The notes under the pieces: generated by a model
Database searches by the model: none
Told to the model about the DNA's origin: nothing
Seen by the model: only the letters and a program-made list of their open reading frames with translations
Shown here: positions 35,909 through 43,642 of the stretch, one piece after another
How the letters are laid out: each line of letters begins with the position of its first letter
How positions within the stretch are numbered: position 1 is the stretch's first letter
DNA from: Seonamhaeicola algicola
GTDB taxonomy: Bacteria > Bacteroidota > Bacteroidia > Flavobacteriales > Flavobacteriaceae
Length of the DNA stretch: 64,000 bases
Reading direction: 5' to 3'
Assembly (NCBI RefSeq): GCF_007997385.1
Contig: NZ_VOSC01000025.1
Coordinates: 556,691 to 620,690, forward strand
Position numbers and translations under genes: made by a program

Positions 35909-37231
35909 ATGAACAAAAAAGTTGCATTTTATACCTTAGGCTGTAAGCTTAATTTTTCTGAAACATCAACCATTGCTAGAAGTTTTAATAATGAAGGTTT
36001 TGAAAGGGTAGATTTTTCTGAAAAAGCAGATATTTATGTAATTAATACGTGTTCTGTTACCGAAAATGCTGATAAACGTTTTAAAACCATTGTAAAACAA
36101 GCTCAAAAAGCTAATGATAAGGCGTTTATAGCAGCTGTTGGTTGTTATGCACAGTTAAAACCACAAGCGCTAGCCGATGTTAATGGAGTAGATTTGGTAC
36201 TTGGTGCTACTGAAAAATTTAAAATTACAGATTACTTAAATGATTTGAGTAAAAACGATTTTGGCGAAGTACATTCATGTGAAATTGAAGAAGCCGATTT
36301 TTACGTTGGTTCATATTCTATAGGCGATAGAACACGTGCTTTTTTAAAAGTGCAAGATGGATGCGATTATAAGTGTACCTATTGTACAATTCCGTTAGCA
36401 CGTGGTATTTCACGAAGTGATACTATGGAAAATGTACTTAAAAATGCACGAGAAATTTCTGCTAAAAATATTAAAGAAATTGTGCTAACAGGTGTAAATA
36501 TTGGCGATTATGGTAAAGGTGAATTTGGTAATAAAAAACACGAACACACTTTTTTAGATTTAGTAACTAAACTTGATGAAGTTGAAGGTATTGAACGTTT
36601 ACGCATATCATCAATTGAACCTAATTTGTTAAAAAATGAAACTATTGATTTAGTTGCAAAGTCCAGAGCATTTGTTCCGCATTTTCATGTACCATTACAA
36701 AGCGGAAGTAATCACATATTAAAAAAAATGAAGCGAAGGTACATGCGCGAATTATATGTAGATAGGGTTGCAAAAATAAAAGAAGTTATGCCCCATGCCT
36801 GTATTGGTGTAGATGTTATTGTAGGTTTTCCGGGTGAAACAGATGACCATTTTTTAGAGACATATAATTTTTTAAATGCATTAGATATTTCATACTTACA
36901 CGTGTTTACCTATTCTGAACGTGATAATACTGAAGCTGCTACTATGGATGGCGTTGTGCCAAATAACATACGCAGTAAGCGTAGTAAAATGTTGCGTGGT
37001 TTATCGGTTAAAAAACGCAGAGCATTTTATGAAAGTCAAATAGGTACTAACAGAACAGTGCTTTTTGAAAGCGAAAATAAAGAAGGATATATTCACGGAT
37101 TTACAGAAAACTATGTGAAAGTGAAAACACCATGGAATCCTGCTTTGGTAAATACTTTACACCAAGTTGAATTAACCGAAATTGATGAAGATGGTTTAGT
37201 ACGTTTTAATTTTACCAAAGTTTTAGCGTAA
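35909..37231 (+). CDS. mtaB: tRNA t6A37 methylthiotransferase
   Basis: A radical-SAM methylthiotransferase of the MtaB type, which adds a methylthio group to t6A at position 37 of ANN-decoding tRNAs. The N-terminal domain has three cluster cysteines (YTLGCKLN, NTCSVTE, VGCYAQ), the radical-SAM core has CDYKCTYC, and the C-terminal end carries a TRAM-like domain. The N-terminal GCKLNFSET is typical of MtaB rather than MiaB or RimO. Length of 440 residues is normal. It is a single gene divergent from the SBP gene. Confidence 0.93.
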   Translation: MNKKVAFYTLGCKLNFSETSTIARSFNNEGFERVDFSEKADIYVINTCSVTENADKRFKTIVKQAQKANDKAFIAAVGCYAQLKPQALADVNGVDLVLGATEKFKITDYLNDLSKNDFGEVHSCEIEEADFYVGSYSIGDRTRAFLKVQDGCDYKCTYCTIPLARGISRSDTMENVLKNAREISAKNIKEIVLTGVNIGDYGKGEFGNKKHEHTFLDLVTKLDEVEGIERLRISSIEPNLLKNETIDLVAKSRAFVPHFHVPLQSGSNHILKKMKRRYMRELYVDRVAKIKEVMPHACIGVDVIVGFPGETDDHFLETYNFLNALDISYLHVFTYSERDNTEAATMDGVVPNNIRSKRSKMLRGLSVKKRRAFYESQIGTNRTVLFESENKEGYIHGFTENYVKVKTPWNPALVNTLHQVELTEIDEDGLVRFNFTKVLA

Positions 37232-37331
37232 ATATTTTCAACTTAATTTTTTACGCTTAACCCGATTTGTTTGTATACATTAAATACTTCATGCTACATT
37301 TGAGATAATAATGTTAAGTTTCAAAAAAAAG

Positions 37332-37724
37332 ATGAAATGTTTGCCTAAAATAATACTAATTGGCTTTGTTTTAATGGTGTCTTGCTCTAAAGACACTGTA
37401 GATGAAAACACATCTATTTATGGTACTTGGCAAAATATATCACTTATAAACCAAAGTACGCATACTTTAAATTTAATTTTTGGTAAAGGTGGGCTATCTG
37501 CAAAAATTAATACAATTGAAGATGCCCAAGGGCATATTATTTCTAATTTTCAAGGGAATAAAAGTTGGAAAAATAATAACGGTATTATTGAAATTGAGCT
37601 TGCCAGTGGTGAAACTGAAACTTATAAATTAAACGCACAAGGTCAATTGGAAGCAAATAACCAAAACAGTTTTGTTTTAAATAAAATTTCAAATGACTAT
37701 ACCTTGTTAGAGGGTGATAAATAG
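37332..37724 (+). CDS. Small lipocalin-like lipoprotein
   Basis: A short lipoprotein with signal MKCLPKIILIGFVLMVSC and a lipidated Cys. The mature ~115 residues have the pattern YGTWQNISLINQS, a beta-rich core with W and a C-terminal YTLLEGDK, which resembles lipocalin-like domains common in flavobacterial lipoproteins. An ATG at 37311 would add seven residues, but a promoter -7 box (TACATTTG at 37295-37302) would place the transcript start within a few bases of it, so the ATG at 37332 is preferred. Function unknown. Confidence 0.6.
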   Translation: MKCLPKIILIGFVLMVSCSKDTVDENTSIYGTWQNISLINQSTHTLNLIFGKGGLSAKINTIEDAQGHIISNFQGNKSWKNNNGIIEIELASGETETYKLNAQGQLEANNQNSFVLNKISNDYTLLEGDK

Positions 37725-37731
37725 CTAAAAA

Positions 37732-37778
37732 AAAATCCGCTAATATTAAAAAAACAGTTCTTTAATATAGCGGTTTTA
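37732..37778. terminator. Bidirectional terminator
   Basis: CCGCTA-TATTAAA pairs with TTTAATA-TAGCGG (one bulged base) around a 10-base loop, with an A tract before and T-rich bases after. It separates two converging small genes. Confidence 0.8.
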
Positions 37779-37798
37779 ATAAATTCTTAATTTAAAAC

Positions 37799-38095
37799 TT
37801 AAATTCGTACACCAACAGGTAACATACGTTTGTACTTTCTGTTACTTCTTACAAATTTTGCAATTTCAGGGCTTGTTGGTACAAGACTTAAGTTTCTTTC
37901 CTGGATTAACTCAAAAACAGCTTCTAAAAATTCTTTTTTAAAATTGTCATCGGTAATTGTTTCAGGAATAATAAGTTTTGTTAAAAATATTTTACGCTCT
38001 TGTAAAGAATATTCAATTTTAGCTAATTTGTCATCAACTTTTAATTCAAATTGGCGTAAAAAATCATTGTCTATTAGTTCAGCAGCATCAACCAT
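37799..38095 (-). CDS. Small Acetyltransf_CG-like (GNAT-related) protein
   Basis: A 98-residue protein of a family widespread in Bacteroidota. The segment KLAKIEYSLQERKIFLTKLIIPETITDDNFKKEFLEAVFELIQERNLSLVPTSPEIAKFVRSNRKYKRMLP follows the outline of the minimal GNAT family (YjdJ-like, Acetyltransf_CG), with strand-strand-helix and the late VPTSP...F...N..Y pattern. The acetyl-CoA pyrophosphate loop that would normally read like GxGxA between strand four and the helix is not recognisable, so catalytic activity is doubtful. It is a single gene between a terminator and a hydrolase gene. Confidence 0.65.
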   Translation of the reverse strand: MVDAAELIDNDFLRQFELKVDDKLAKIEYSLQERKIFLTKLIIPETITDDNFKKEFLEAVFELIQERNLSLVPTSPEIAKFVRSNRKYKRMLPVGVRI

Positions 38096-38217
38096 TTGTA
38101 TATTTTTTTTAATTTAAGCGAGGAATAAAGTATGTAAACGATTTACTACGTTTACTTTGCAATGCAAAAGTACTAAAAAAAAACCACATAATAAAGATAA
38201 AACAAAGTTAATCGCCT

Positions 38218-38883
38218 ATGAGTCAAGAGTTAATACATGTGTACTTAATGCCAGGTATGGCCGCTAGTCCATTAATTTTTGAGTATATAGATTTGCCCCA
38301 AGATACGTTTAAATTACATTATTTAGAATGGGAAATTCCCTTAACCAACGAATCTTTAGTTAGTTACGCCTCACGAATGACAAAAAAAATTGTACACAAA
38401 CAGCCTGTTTTAATTGGTGTATCTTTTGGTGGTGTACTGGTGCAAGAAATGAGTAAACATATTAAAGCTAAAAAAGTAATAATAATATCTAGTGTTAAAT
38501 GCAGGCAAGAAATACCCATACACATGCAATTAGCAAAAACTACAGGAGTTTATAAACTATTGCCTACACATTTAGCTAGTAAAATTGATGTTTTAGAAAA
38601 ATACGCCTTTGGTAAAGGTTTTACCAAACGTTTAAAACTTTATAAAAAATACTTATCTGTAAGTGATTATACGTATTTAGATTGGGCCATAAAAGAAATG
38701 GTTAGTTGGTCTCAAGAAAAACCACTAAAAAATATCATTCATATTCATGGTAATAATGATGCTGTTTTTCCTATAAAAAATGTAAATCATTGTATAACAA
38801 TACAAAATGGTACGCATATTATGATTATAAATAAATACCGTTGGTTTAATACACATTTACCAAATATTATTTTAAAAGATTAA
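38218..38883 (+). CDS. Alpha/beta hydrolase
   Basis: A 221-residue cytoplasmic alpha/beta hydrolase. The nucleophile elbow GVSFGG carries the Ser, the oxyanion region is near LMPGMAASP at the N-terminus, the acid is in HGNNDAVFPI, and the His is in IQNGTHIMII. The protein is compact, without a large lid domain. The substrate is not known. It is followed 33 bases later by the lytic transglycosylase and then by cardiolipin synthase, so the three may be one transcription unit. Confidence 0.85.
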   Translation: MSQELIHVYLMPGMAASPLIFEYIDLPQDTFKLHYLEWEIPLTNESLVSYASRMTKKIVHKQPVLIGVSFGGVLVQEMSKHIKAKKVIIISSVKCRQEIPIHMQLAKTTGVYKLLPTHLASKIDVLEKYAFGKGFTKRLKLYKKYLSVSDYTYLDWAIKEMVSWSQEKPLKNIIHIHGNNDAVFPIKNVNHCITIQNGTHIMIINKYRWFNTHLPNIILKD

Positions 38884-38916
38884 TGCTTTTTTAGTAATTT
38901 TAAGCAAAACTTTTAA

Positions 38917-39840
38917 ATGATGAAGACAGCAGAACGCATTTTAGCGTGTGTAGGATTGTTAAGTTTATGTTTTATATTTATTAATGCCCTACAAGACGCA
39001 CCTACCGATGAAAATTTTGAAAAAAAATTAATTAACGATTATAATGTTTACGCATTACAAGTGCCTGAAAATTTAAATTTTGCAGGTGAAGCAATGCCAC
39101 TTAGTAATCCAGATATTTTAGAGCGCATGGATAGAGAGCTTCTAGTTAATACCTATTGGCAATCTAACGGATTATTAATGTTTAAACGTGCCAAAAAATA
39201 CTTTCCAATAATTGAGCCTATTTTAGCTAAACATGGCGTGCCAGATGATTTTAAATATTTAGCAGTTATTGAAAGTGGGCTAACTAACGCCGTTTCGCCT
39301 GCTGGTGCAAGAGGTGTATGGCAAATAATGAAAACCACAGGTAGAGAAAACGGCCTTGAAGTTAATACCAACGTTGATGAACGATATCATTTAGAAAAAG
39401 CAACCGAAGTAGCTTGTAAATATTTAATTAGAGCTAAAGAAAATTTAGGTTCATGGACGCTTGCTGCTGCTGCCTATAATGCAGGTACTGCAGGTGTTTC
39501 TCGCAGGTTAAAAGAGCAAAATGTAACAGATTATTACGATTTATTACTTGGTGAAGAAACAGGCCGATACTTGTTTAGAATTGTAGCTTTAAAAGAAATT
39601 TTATCTAATCCTGGTAAATACGGTTTCAATTTTAGAGAAAAAGATTTATATACCAACATTCCAACCTATAAAGTAGAAGTTGATACAGCTGTAACAGATT
39701 TTTCAAAGTTTGCCGAAAAGTTTGGCATAAACTATAAAATTTTAAAGTTGCATAACCCTTGGCTTCGCGAAAAGCATTTAAATAATAAATCTAGAAAGCT
39801 TTATCATATAGATATTCCAAAAGAAGGTTACTACCAATAA
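38917..39840 (+). CDS. Lytic transglycosylase, MltD/Slt type
   Basis: A periplasmic peptidoglycan lytic transglycosylase with an N-terminal membrane anchor or signal (residues 6-24). The SLT domain has the catalytic Glu in AVIESGLTNAVSP, then GARGVWQIM and AAAAYNAGTAG, matching family 1 enzymes of the MltD branch. The C-terminal ~50 residues (VTDFSKFAEKFGINYKILKLHNPWLR) look like a degenerate LysM domain. It overlaps nothing, but its stop is one base before the cardiolipin synthase start, so the two are co-transcribed. Confidence 0.92.
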   Translation: MMKTAERILACVGLLSLCFIFINALQDAPTDENFEKKLINDYNVYALQVPENLNFAGEAMPLSNPDILERMDRELLVNTYWQSNGLLMFKRAKKYFPIIEPILAKHGVPDDFKYLAVIESGLTNAVSPAGARGVWQIMKTTGRENGLEVNTNVDERYHLEKATEVACKYLIRAKENLGSWTLAAAAYNAGTAGVSRRLKEQNVTDYYDLLLGEETGRYLFRIVALKEILSNPGKYGFNFREKDLYTNIPTYKVEVDTAVTDFSKFAEKFGINYKILKLHNPWLREKHLNNKSRKLYHIDIPKEGYYQ

Positions 39841-39841
39841 T

Positions 39842-41296
39842 ATGTTAGAATACATAAAACACAACTGGTGGAGTATTCTAATTATATTTAATTATTTAGT
39901 TGCGGCATCAGCTGTAATTACTGTAATACTTAAAAATTTAAACCCAACAAAAACACTATCCTACATTGTAGTTTTAGTGTTTTTTCCTTTTTTGGGTCTT
40001 ATTGTTTATTATTTATTTGGGCAAGAATACCGTAAAAACAAAATATTTAGTAAAAAAGGTATAGTAAATAAAAATGTAATAAAAACAGTAAATAAAGAAT
40101 TAGAGTTAAGCCAAAATCAATTTAATAAAATAGAAAATTATTTAGATGAAAAAGTAAAATTAGTTAAGTTGTTGCATAGCAATGAAAATGAACTTTTAAC
40201 CTTAAATAATGATATTGAAATTATAATAAATGGTAATGATAAATTTGAAAAATTATTAGCTGATATTAATCAAGCAAAAGATCATATCCATCTAGAGTAT
40301 TATATAATTAAAGATGATACCATAGGCACCAAGTTACTAAATTTATTGTGTGAAAAAGCTAAAGCAGGCATAACAGTTAGGTTAAGTTATGATGATGTAG
40401 GAAGCAAAATTTCAAAGCAAATGAAGCAAAAACTAACAAATGCTGGCGTTTATCATCATCCTTTTATGCCTGTATTATTTTCTGCATTAACTGGTAAAAT
40501 GAACTACCGAAACCACAGAAAAATAGCTGTTATTGATGGTAATATAGGCTATGTTGGTGGTATTAATGTAGGCGATGAATATATAAATGATAACGGAACT
40601 GGCTATTGGCGTGATACACATTTAAGAATTTTTGGTGATGCTGTAAAATCATTACAAATTCATTTTTTATCAACTTGGAAATTTGTTTCAAATGAAATTA
40701 TAACACACTACAAACCCTTTTTTCCTGAAATAAAAGCATTACAAACAAAAATAGCATTACAAATAGCTGGTAGCGGCCCTGATACTGATTGGGCAAATAT
40801 TATGGAGTTAGCAATTACTGCAATAATTACAGCTAAACAATATGTATATATTACAACACCCTATTTTGTGCCTAATGACGAAATGATTGCTGCCATACAA
40901 ATAGCGGCTAAAAGTGGTGTTGATGTGCGTTTAATTATTCCTGAAAAATCAGATTCATGGGTGGTTAAACATGCATCAAACTCATTTTTAGAAGCACTTT
41001 TAAAAGCTAATGTAAAAGTGTATAAATATCACAAAGGGTTTGTTCATGCAAAAACAATTGTTATTGATGATATTTTTGCCATGGTTGGTACTTCAAATAT
41101 GGATTACAGAAGCTTCAATATTAATTTTGAAATAAATTCGCTTATTTATAATGTTGATAAAAGCAAAGTTTTAAAAAGTCATTTTTTAGAAGATTTAAAA
41201 CAAAGCAATCCCGTAGATTACCAAACACATTTAAACCGCTCAAAATTTGAAAAATTAAAAGAATCATATTGCAGGCTGTGGTCGCCTTTAATTTAA
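39842..41296 (+). CDS. cls: Cardiolipin synthase
   Basis: A phospholipase-D superfamily enzyme that joins two phosphatidylglycerols into cardiolipin in the inner membrane. Two N-terminal helices (PLDc_N, residues 10-62) are followed by the two catalytic HKD motifs, NHRKIAVIDGN and HAKTIVIDDIFAMVGTSN. The length of 484 residues is standard for bacterial Cls. It follows the transglycosylase with one base between, and converges on the PepSY gene with a 4-base overlap. Confidence 0.94.
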   Translation: MLEYIKHNWWSILIIFNYLVAASAVITVILKNLNPTKTLSYIVVLVFFPFLGLIVYYLFGQEYRKNKIFSKKGIVNKNVIKTVNKELELSQNQFNKIENYLDEKVKLVKLLHSNENELLTLNNDIEIIINGNDKFEKLLADINQAKDHIHLEYYIIKDDTIGTKLLNLLCEKAKAGITVRLSYDDVGSKISKQMKQKLTNAGVYHHPFMPVLFSALTGKMNYRNHRKIAVIDGNIGYVGGINVGDEYINDNGTGYWRDTHLRIFGDAVKSLQIHFLSTWKFVSNEIITHYKPFFPEIKALQTKIALQIAGSGPDTDWANIMELAITAIITAKQYVYITTPYFVPNDEMIAAIQIAAKSGVDVRLIIPEKSDSWVVKHASNSFLEALLKANVKVYKYHKGFVHAKTIVIDDIFAMVGTSNMDYRSFNINFEINSLIYNVDKSKVLKSHFLEDLKQSNPVDYQTHLNRSKFEKLKESYCRLWSPLI

Positions 41297-42417
41297 TTAC
41301 GCTTCTTTTTTTTCTTAAGTTTATTAATCCAAATAATTGTACCAGTAATAGGTAAACTTGTGCCTATTAAGCAAGCAATAAAATATAGAATTTTAGAGGT
41401 TGTTCCAAAAATTTCACCAGTATGAATAGGTTTAATCAATGCAGCTATTTTAACATTTAAAGGCTTGTTGTTAAAAATATCAACAGCTAGTAGCTGTCCA
41501 GATGTGTCTATGTAAACCTTATCAGTTGTTACTGGAGACCAATTGTTGGTATTCGTTTTTCTAAAAGAATAATAATTGTTTTTTTTGTTGGGTAGCGTTA
41601 CGCTAAGGGTACCGTTGTAGTTTAGTGTTTTGTTAGCAATTTTTATAACTTCATCAACTGAAATGCTGTCTTTTTGTGTGTTACTAGGCTTAATTTTTGG
41701 AGTAGATCTATTAAAAATTTTAGTGCCTATTAAATTACCTAAACCGTTACGGTAACCTTCAAAAGACCAACATAAACCAGTAATTCCCATAATAACAATA
41801 AAAATACATGCATAAAAACCTAATGTATTATGCAAATCATGGTTAATGCGTTTCCAATTAGCATCTGTTTTAATTTTTAAACCAGGTTTTAAATTTTTCC
41901 ATTTTAATTTCCTTGGAAACCATAAAATGATGCCTGTAATTGATAATATTAAAAATATAATTGTTGCAATGCCTACAATTGGTCTTCCTATTTTAGAGTC
42001 TAATAGTAGCCAGCGGTGTAGCTTAAACATACTAAATAAAAAGGCGTCTGCGCTTGTTTTTTCAACAGTTTGTAATGCGCCAGAGTAGGGGTTTACTAGT
42101 ACTGAGCTACCGCGCCTTTCCTTCATGCTTTTTTTTACAGAAAATGTATAAGCTTTATCTGTACTATTGGGAATACTTAAGCCCGTTACAAAACCTTTAT
42201 TACTATTTTTTACAATGTCAATTAAATCTGTAACACTTTTTTTGTTTTCGGTTTCGTTAATTTTAGTTTCACTTGAAAAGATATCTTTTATTTCATGTTC
42301 AAAAGCTAAAATAGTACCGCTAAAGCAAACTAAAAATATAATAATACCACTACCAATACCTAACCAAAGGTGTATATCGTTTATTAGTTTTCTAAAAGTA
42401 TAGGTGTTTTTTTTCAT
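41293..42417 (-). CDS. PepSY-associated transmembrane protein
   Basis: A 374-residue membrane protein with four helices (roughly residues 12-35, 145-165, 195-220 and 335-358) and two periplasmic regions, as in the PepSY_TM (PiuB/iron-regulated membrane protein) family. Recognisable parts are NDIHLWLGIGSG near the N-terminus, KLHRWLLLDSKIGRPIVGI, and IKPIHTGEIFG near the end, with the helix His residues that fit haem ligation. Such proteins are often linked to iron or siderophore-iron reduction, but no siderophore receptor lies next to it here. It ends overlapping the converging cls gene. Confidence 0.88.
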   Translation of the reverse strand: MKKNTYTFRKLINDIHLWLGIGSGIIIFLVCFSGTILAFEHEIKDIFSSETKINETENKKSVTDLIDIVKNSNKGFVTGLSIPNSTDKAYTFSVKKSMKERRGSSVLVNPYSGALQTVEKTSADAFLFSMFKLHRWLLLDSKIGRPIVGIATIIFLILSITGIILWFPRKLKWKNLKPGLKIKTDANWKRINHDLHNTLGFYACIFIVIMGITGLCWSFEGYRNGLGNLIGTKIFNRSTPKIKPSNTQKDSISVDEVIKIANKTLNYNGTLSVTLPNKKNNYYSFRKTNTNNWSPVTTDKVYIDTSGQLLAVDIFNNKPLNVKIAALIKPIHTGEIFGTTSKILYFIACLIGTSLPITGTIIWINKLKKKKKRN

Positions 42418-42528
42418 GATTATTAACGTGCTTTAATTCGTTGGCAAATCTAAATTTAAAAAATAAATCCACAAAATTTATTTAGACTAATTATAAATAA
42501 TATGTTTTAATTTTAAGTTTATACCAAA

Positions 42529-42559
42529 AAAAAGGTAAAGCTAAATGCTTTACCTTTTT
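42529..42559. terminator. Terminator downstream of the TPR-like gene
   Basis: AAAAAGGTAAAGC and GCTTTACCTTTTT pair perfectly around a 5-base loop, 20 bases beyond the stop of the minus-strand gene at 42580. Confidence 0.92.
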
Positions 42560-42579
42560 ATTAAATATGTAGTATGTTG

Positions 42580-43158
42580 TTATCTGCTACGTCTTTTTTG
42601 TGATCTTAAAGATCCGCCAGCACCATAGTGTTGGCTGGGTCCAACGGCACGTTTCATATTTTGTTTCATCATTTTAATTTGATCGGTTAACATACCGTGT
42701 TTGTCAAGTGTTTGAGCTTCACTTAGTAGCTTTTGCGCTTCTTGTTTTCTGCGTTTAGAAAAAGCAATACCAGCTAGGTTTAATTTAGCCATGGCTAAAT
42801 CATGTTTCATTGATAAACCTAAAGATACCGCTTTTTTAAAATATTTTTCAGACTCGTTCATGTTGTCCTGCATGGTCATTAAACCATGTAAATAATTGTA
42901 ATAACCTTGCTGTTTTTTTACTAGGGCAGCTTCTGGGTTTTTAATTTTATCAAGCCATTTTTTTGCACCATCAAAATCTTGTTTGCGCAATCTTAAAAAT
43001 GATAATAATATAAATTCGTTTTTAAAGTATAAGAAAATAAAAATACCCGATAGTAAAATAAGTGCTATACCGTTACCAATGTAACCTTCAATAAATTGAT
43101 AAATGGCGTATGCTATAATTCCTGCTGCTATAATTAGCTTTATAATTTTGTTGTACAT
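42580..43158 (-). CDS. Membrane-anchored TPR-like protein
   Basis: A 192-residue protein with two N-terminal membrane helices (residues 5-20 and 29-46) followed by a cytoplasmic helical region with two or three TPR-like repeats (GAKKWLDKIKNPEAALVKKQQGYYNYLHGLM, NMNESEKYFKKAVSLGLSMKHDLAMAKLNLAGIA). The C-terminus is basic (GSLRSQKRRSR). Such proteins mediate protein contacts; nothing in the neighbourhood names a partner. It is a single gene divergent from rpmH. Confidence 0.72.
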   Translation of the reverse strand: MYNKIIKLIIAAGIIAYAIYQFIEGYIGNGIALILLSGIFIFLYFKNEFILLSFLRLRKQDFDGAKKWLDKIKNPEAALVKKQQGYYNYLHGLMTMQDNMNESEKYFKKAVSLGLSMKHDLAMAKLNLAGIAFSKRRKQEAQKLLSEAQTLDKHGMLTDQIKMMKQNMKRAVGPSQHYGAGGSLRSQKRRSR

Positions 43159-43266
43159 GTTTATTTTAAATATTTAATTATGGGTATATTTGCCCATATT
43201 TACTAGGGTTTTGTTTTAAAATGCAAAGAAACTAAAATTTTCTATAAAAAATATTATTAAAATAAG

Positions 43267-43296
43267 TTTGTGAAATAAAAAACTGTTGTATATTTG
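43267..43296 (+). promoter_or_regulatory. rpmH promoter of Bacteroidota type
   Basis: TTTG at 43267-43270, an 18-base spacer and TATATTTG at 43289-43296 match the group consensus with a spacer one base short. The start near 43300 would give a leader of about 68 bases before rpmH. Confidence 0.75.
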
Positions 43297-43367
43297 CACT
43301 CGGTTTTGCGGACAGGTAAAAACCATAGTTTAAAATTTACATTTCAGATATTTAAAGATATAAGACA

Positions 43368-43529
43368 ATGAGTAAAAGAACGTTTCAACCATCAAAAAGA
43401 AAGAGAAGAAACAAACACGGTTTCAGAGAAAGAATGGCTACTGCTAATGGTAGAAAAGTACTTGCCCGTAGAAGAGCTAAGGGTAGAAAGAAATTGTCTG
43501 TTTCATCTGAGTCTAGACATAAAAAATAA
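43368..43529 (+). CDS. rpmH: 50S ribosomal protein L34
   Basis: A 53-residue, very basic protein beginning [20 protein letters not shown] and containing [23 protein letters not shown], the unmistakable L34 sequence. The C-terminal tail (VSSESRHKK) is a few residues longer than in E. coli L34, as in other Bacteroidota. It has its own promoter and terminator. The usual neighbours rnpA and dnaA are not present here. Confidence 0.98.
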   Translation: MSKRTFQPSKRKRRNKHGFRERMATANGRKVLARRRAKGRKKLSVSSESRHKK

Positions 43530-43552
43530 TGATTAACAATTGTTTATAAATT

Positions 43553-43584
43553 AAAGGTGTTGCTTAAGTGTAACGCCTTTTTTT
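43553..43584 (+). terminator. rpmH terminator
   Basis: AAAGGTGTT pairs with AACGCCTTT (one G-T wobble) around a 10-base loop and is followed by a T run, 23 bases after the rpmH stop. Confidence 0.85.
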
Positions 43585-43642
43585 ATGTTTTCTAATTACT
43601 AATTTTGTAACTAACTTATTTTAACAAGAATACTTTATAAAA